Origin: Sepioteuthis lessoniana
Lineage: Eukaryota > Mollusca > Cephalopoda > Myopsida > Loliginidae
Reading direction: 5' to 3'
Length of the DNA stretch: 64,000 bases
Assembly (NCBI GenBank): GCA_963585895.1
Contig: OY757904.1
Coordinates: 6,800,630 to 6,864,629 of the forward strand
Made by a program: the position numbers and the translations under genes. The notes below the pieces were generated by a model that made no database searches, was not told the origin of the DNA, and saw nothing but the letters and a program-made list of their open reading frames with translations. Shown piece after piece: positions 59,160 to 64,000 of this stretch (the first letter of the stretch is position 1; every line of letters begins with the position of its first letter).

Positions 59160-61925
59160 GATGCAGTAGTCTACAGTACATTACAACATTTCATCAAGAC
59201 ATTTCCCACCCACCTCCAAATTATTTTCTTACTGACTTCATGTATTAATTTAATTCAACTAAAAGTTTAGCAATATTGACATGTGAAATCATGTCCAGTA
59301 ACAAAAGAATGGAAATCATATCAGTAAATAATATTACCTTTTTGTTTTGTTGTCACAACTAATTTGTCATGAGCATTTTGTATGTCATTTACTTTAATAA
59401 ATTATTGGTGGGTTAGTCAATTACTTTCATATTTTTTCCTTGCATAAGTGAAATGGTTTTAAAAAATTCAATATATTAAAGCATAAACTCAATTCTATCT
59501 TATGCTTCAATCTAAGATTTCAGGATATTCCATCTATACAAAATACAGAAAGTTAATGACTTTCAAACTGTTAGTTTTATAATCATTCTAATTTTCCTTA
59601 TATAAAATGTCTTAGAAACTTCATACTCCAGAGATATATATCAGTAACCCAAGACTAAAGTTAACAAGTTTTCATGCAATGAACACAAGAAATGACTTAA
59701 CTTTATATCAATTCAAACCAATTGATGCATAAAAGATTTCATTTTAAAACTTACAACAGTCACATTATTGTTTTGTTTTTTTTAATAATCCCGTTTCAAT
59801 ATTCTGTTTTATCCTCTCCCACTAAATAACAGTCACCAATAGGTCAAATGATCAAATCTTTCCAAGTTGAGATTGAAAAGCAATTTTGGACATTTCTATT
59901 ATCATTTTAAAATAAATAAAATAAAAATAAAAATGTAGTTTTATTGTAGTTTAATTGTTTTCTCAACTCCACTTCTTCCAGTAATTAATAAATGAAGAGA
60001 TGAAAACAAAAATGAAAGAATAAATTTAGTTTTTATATGCTAGATACAGACAAATGCACACTATACATTTACTGACAATAGATTTTTATATTTCAAAATA
60101 TCATGATATTCTCCTAAGTCTCCAGCTATAAATATCACTTTACTAAAGATATCCAAGAGTGATAGACAAAGTTAATCACAGCCTCTTCAAAAGTTTATGA
60201 AAATTAACTGATCATATAACGGTGTTTTTCATAGAATGACAGGATCTTTATTAACAAGAACATCAATGGAGAAAAGAAAAACAGACCATCAATTAAGAAT
60301 AACTTGAAATCATAATCAGTACTAAGTGAACCCAGGATAGACCTAGTAAGTTCTGATGAAATTCAATACAAAAAAAGCTTCACCCACCCTAATGATATGA
60401 GATCGACATAAATAATGGGTCTGAAATTAAATTGTAGCTATAATATTTATAAAAGTTTATTACCCACCTAATTTCCTTTATGATATTAAGAGGCCATTGG
60501 AAGTTTGTTGTTGATCAACTAAATTGGCCTTGTTAGTGGTCGTATATTGAAGTAAGATATTGAACAAGGAAACTCATTGTAAAAAGAAAAAAAATTAAGT
60601 GTCTTGATTTGAAATATGGAAAAACGAGTCTATATAAAGCAAGATCAGATGATCTTGACAATCTTTATGGGTCGTAGACAGTCTTCCAATCTTTATGAGT
60701 TACCTAAAGTATCTTTGGCTATTTTTGGTAGACTTCACTAACAGCTACTGGGAAGAATCAACAGTTCTAAGATAAAGTCTAGCATCAATATATTGCTGCC
60801 TCAGAAGGATGTGTAGATTGTGCATGCTACACTTCAACTGAATAAAATGTAAAGTTTTAACAGTGTTTGTTCATCATTTAATACCATGCTCTATATTTTG
60901 ATCCAGCATCACTCTTAACAGACCAGTGCCATACAGTCAACCATTACCCAGTCAGCATTAAAGAAAAATTAGGGACAACACTAACAAATAAACACTAACA
61001 GCAGCCAAACTTGTAACACTGGAAGGATAAGGTTAAGATATGTTTGGTAAAGATTCCCTCTTACAGAATTATAATCAGTACTTTGCTTCAGACATTCCAG
61101 CTGGAAAGATAACACCGCCTTCCAATATTGTTATAAGGATAAGAATGATTTCTTAATATCTCTATGAATTTTAAACCAAGTAAAATATTGCATCTGTTTT
61201 GTCTTTTTTAATGAAAAGAACACTTAACAGTTTTAATGCAACAAGAATTTTTATTCTTTTACAGAATTTAAAAAAAAAAAAAAAAAAAAAAAAGAGTTTT
61301 TCTTTATTTTTTAATAAATCAATAATGAAATTACCAATTACCATTATTTTTTAAATAATAGTCTCAAAAGCAGGTTTTGTATTATATCAACTGCTGGTGA
61401 TGGTCACAAATTGAAACACTATCATAGTGTTAGATGTAATCAAATATTTGACAATATTTATATACTACACATACTATTGTCAATAAATTGATTTGGAAAA
61501 GTGAAATAGCATATATATATATATATATTTTTTTTTTTTTTCCTGTCCCTATTTATTTAAGTAAAATTTATTTTCAATTGTCACAAAAATAAATTTTGAA
61601 AAAGATACTTCCATAATTTAACTGATATAAATCAGTTGAACAAATAGATGCATATACTGCATCTTTTTCTTCTTAATTCACATATTAATTTATCAATTCA
61701 TCTTTTAGACATGATCTATTAAAACTATCAAAAACATAGGTCATATTTCCTACCTTAAAAAAATTTCTAAGTTACTCAATTCAATTTCATAGCTACAAAT
61801 TCATTAATAATTGCCCAAAATTAAGAATTTTATTTTTCTGTTTTCTCTAAATTTGATTGAACATTCATGTTGAAATTCTCAGCAATATAAATAATAAAAT
61901 ACAATTAAAATATCATTACTTTATG
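59160..61925. other. AT-rich non-coding stretch
   Basis: No feature recognised beyond A23 at about 61,270 and short TA/T runs near 61,510-61,540. Confidence 0.5.
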
Positions 61926-61935
61926 ATACTCATCA

Positions 61936-62199
61936 TCAAGTTGTGCCGCGAGTACGGATATCCCTGACCCTCTCTCGCCACTTCTCCCTATCATTCATCG
62001 CTTTTGGCAGGTCTTCAGGGTTACATCGCGTATCCTCACATAGCTGCTGTATGTATGTTTGAGCTGGTCGTCCTGCTTTTGCTTGGCCATATGTGGGGGT
62101 CCATAAGAGTACATCACTGATGAGTTCATCCTTGCTTCTCCAGCAGTGTCCTGCGTGTCTGGTTCGTCTAACTTGTATAGTTTTCATGATGGGAGGCAA
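61936..62199 (-). pseudogene. LINE C-terminal domain
   Basis: Reads TIQVRRTRHAGHCWRSKDEL, ISDVLLWTPTYGQAKAGRP, TYIQQLCEDT and the final RERVRDIRTRGTT before the stop. This conserved Cys/His-containing tail follows the RT in this LINE family. It is separated from the RT frame by disrupted sequence at 62,200-62,384. Confidence 0.8.
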
Positions 62200-62383
62200 G
62201 TGGCCGTATAGTTGGTGTCTTGTGGGGTGTTGACGCTAGGACTTGTTCAATATTGCTCTCAACATTCTTGTGTAATTGCTGTCTAGTTTCTTCTTCAGCC
62301 ATTTAGTTAGCGTCCAAGTAGTGCATCCATACAACCGCTTCCTGGAAGAAACTGCGTTTCATTTTGTCGGTCAGGTCTGATTT

Positions 62384-63020
62384 CTATGTGATCGAGAGCC
62401 TATCGATAGTGGTCCATGCTTTCGTTAGTCGTGTGTCGATGTCTTCTTCGGTTGATGAGACGCTACTTCCTAGGTAGGTGAATTTGTCTACTAGTTTCAG
62501 AGAGGCTCCATCTAGTGTGGTAATGTCGCCTGTTTGGTTGTAACACATATATTCAGTTTTGTGTGCATTGACATGGAGGCCAATGCCTGCGGCGGCTCGT
62601 TCCAAACTATGCAGTAGTGTTTCGGCTTGGTTAGGCGTATTCGCCAGTAATGCTGCGTAGTCGGCATTGGTAATTGTTTTTGCGAGGTACCTTCTGCTTC
62701 TTTTTTTCGTCAGCTCGAAGCCATTTTCTCTGATTTTGTCGATCGAAGTTCTAAGCACGTAGTCTAGACAGATGATAAAGAGGTATGGGGCTAGCGTGTC
62801 TCCTTGTAGTACTCCTGCAACAATGTCAAAGTATTCAGTGTCTCCATCTGGTGAACGTACTTTCACTTTGGTGTTTCTGTAGAGAATCGTTATTGCTGCT
62901 ACGGTTTCTTTTGGTAGGCCGTATGCTAGTAGGATTTGTTCCATCTTCCCTCTGTGTATGGAATCGAAGGCCTTGGTAAAGTCGACAAATAGTAATGTCG
63001 CCTGTAGGATTTTTGCCCAA
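62384..63020 (-). pseudogene. LINE reverse transcriptase, catalytically dead
   Basis: Reads through motif A LLFVDFTKAFDSIHRGK (about 63,000-62,950, Asp present), GVLQGDTLAPYLFIICLD, then motif C. There the expected A-D-Y-A-D-D-I-A reads ADYAALLAN (about 62,670-62,640): a nine-base in-frame deletion removes both metal-binding aspartates. It continues through LHSLERAAAGIGLHVNAHKT and LVDKFTYLGSSVSSTEED to a frameshift after DRLSIT. A TGA at 63,040-63,038 interrupts the frame just upstream (before RILEGIWA). The deletion keeps the frame open, so it is easy to miss. Confidence 0.85.
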
Positions 63021-63522
63021 ATGCCTTCAAGGATTCTTCAGATGGTCAATATTTGTGAGGTTGTGGATCTATTTCTCCGGAAGCCATTTTGGTTTTTCCT
63101 AAGAATGTTGTCTATTTTGGGTTCTATGCGGTTTCGTATTAGGGCATTATAGATTTTGGCTGCTATGGATGTAAGTGTTATCCCTCGGTAGTTCTTGGCT
63201 AATCTGAGGTCGCCCTTTTTTGGGAAAGGGAGGATGCATCCCTTCGTTCATCTTTCTATCCTATTTTGATTATAGACTGTGTTGCATTGTTGGAGCAGTA
63301 TGTCGTCGAATTATCTGGTTTTCCATACTTCTGGGGGGATCTCGTCTAGCCCTGCAGCTTTCCTATTTTTAATTTTTCTAAGAACCGAGTTGAGTTCTTC
63401 TTTGGTGAACGGACCTAGTTTAATGCCTAATTGCTTACTGATAATTCTGGTGATCGGTTCATTCGTTACTTTCAGTGGGTTTCCTAGTAGATTTTCGAAA
63501 TGCTGTTTCCACAGTTTTACTC

Positions 63523-63792
63523 TTATTGGATTGCAGCTTTCAATTTTGCTTTGGCTGTGCTCTTCCTTCTACTCACTTCGTTTATTGTTTGCCAGGCTAT
63601 CCTAGATTGCCTATCTTCCACCGAGTCTCTAATCTTATCTATCTGATTTTGTATGTATTCTGTCTGTTCTTTTAGATATATTCCTGTTAATTGATATTGT
63701 GCCTTTTCTAGTTTTCGGGCATTTGTGTTTGTTGGGTTCTTCCGATAGCTTTTGGAGGCAGTTTTCACGAGTGCACGTTTTTCTCTAATCAC
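63523..63792 (-). pseudogene. LINE spacer between endonuclease and RT
   Basis: An 89-residue frame with KRALVKTASKSYRKNPTNTN, YLKEQTEYIQNQIDKIRD, VEDRQSRIAWQTINEVSRRK and SKLKAAIQ-type ending. The same blocks appear degraded at 30,660-30,840. It continues leftward into the RT via frames broken between 63,040 and 63,520. Confidence 0.8.
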
Positions 63793-64000
63793 TAACGTTT
63801 CCCAAGGGACTCTATATTTAGTTCTAGGTTTTGTTGGGATACACTTTGATGCCGCCTCACGGTGTGCTTCTACAAAATTCTCATATTCGTCATTTGGGGT
63901 ACTTTTTTCTGTCTTCTCTTGTAGTGTTTCGAATCTGTTTCTTAATTCTAATGCATATTTGTCTCTAATTTCTCTGTTGTTAAGTAGGGCCCAGTCATAG

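Larger units (their letters stand above)
61930..64000 (-). mobile_element. APE-type LINE, 3' part, runs off right edge
   Basis: At least 2.07 kb of the same LINE family as at 29-31.7 kb. It is much less decayed and visibly richer in GC than its surroundings, so it is a recent insertion. Read on the minus strand it covers the endonuclease-RT spacer, the whole reverse transcriptase and the C-terminal region, ending at a stop at about 61,936 followed by a very short AACTTGATGATGAG tail. A short 3' UTR is typical of RTE-like elements; the clade is inferred. The element contains several frameshifts, a stop in the RT and loss of the catalytic aspartate pair. Its 5' end is outside the window. Confidence 0.9.

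Noticed and set aside
62785-63675. Plus-strand ORFs of 60-108 residues at the right edge
   Set aside because: They are antisense shadows of the LINE coding sequence.
1-64000. CRISPR-like arrays, bacterial operons, toxin-antitoxin or phage genes
   Set aside because: None present; intron signals, SINEs and LINEs show an animal nuclear genome.

Overview
This is a 64 kb piece of an animal nuclear genome. It is strongly AT-rich, crowded with microsatellites and long poly(A)/poly(T) tracts, and nearly free of protein-coding sequence. The mix of tRNA-derived SINEs, an APE-type non-LTR retrotransposon, a Penelope-like element with a GIY-YIG endonuclease, mariner relics and long introns suggests a lophotrochozoan, most likely a mollusc and possibly a coleoid cephalopod. 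That assignment is inference from repeat style; no sequence here proves it.

Host genes. The one host coding exon I recognise is at 41,988-42,283 on the minus strand. It carries the initiator ATG and the N-terminal SAM domain of an ACK/TNK2-type (activated Cdc42-associated) tyrosine kinase, with a good splice acceptor, a three-codon upstream ORF and a GTGAGT donor. No kinase-domain exon is visible, so most of the window is probably intron or flank of that gene. A weaker candidate is a short cysteine-rich exon at 33,950-34,016 (minus), resembling half of a laminin-type EGF module.

Mobile elements, left to right: a dispersed repeat called family A here (3.3, 8.4, 15.7 and 54.1 kb); a Ty3/gypsy-like relic with gag, protease and integrase pieces but no reverse transcriptase (4.8-6.3 kb); a fold-back repeat with two decayed hammerhead-like motifs (7.4-7.96 kb); a SINE (10.1 kb); a Penelope-like linker plus GIY-YIG fragment with a 57-bp inverted repeat (10.5-12.04 kb); a mariner relic (16.6 kb); a hAT-like relic (19.3 kb); a tRNA-headed SINE whose body contains a complete hammerhead ribozyme motif (24.0 kb) beside a second, truncated copy; an LTR-like GC-rich block (26.8-27.3 kb); an inverted, twin-priming-like LINE insertion (29.1-31.7 kb); further SINEs (27.4, 34.7, 52.1, 52.7, 54.9 and 55.4 kb); an internally deleted mariner with both inverted ends and TA target duplication (37,977-38,835); a probable 1.05-kb solo LTR with a CAAA duplication (39,957-41,003); and a relatively GC-rich LINE running off the right edge (61.9-64.0 kb) whose reverse-transcriptase motif has lost both catalytic aspartates.

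The most interesting observation is the recurrence of hammerhead-ribozyme architecture in two unrelated repeat contexts: a tRNA-headed SINE with perfect stems, and a Penelope-style fold-back with decayed stems. No bacterial-type operons, CRISPR arrays or defence systems are present; short ORFs outside the features below are chance openings in AT-rich DNA.
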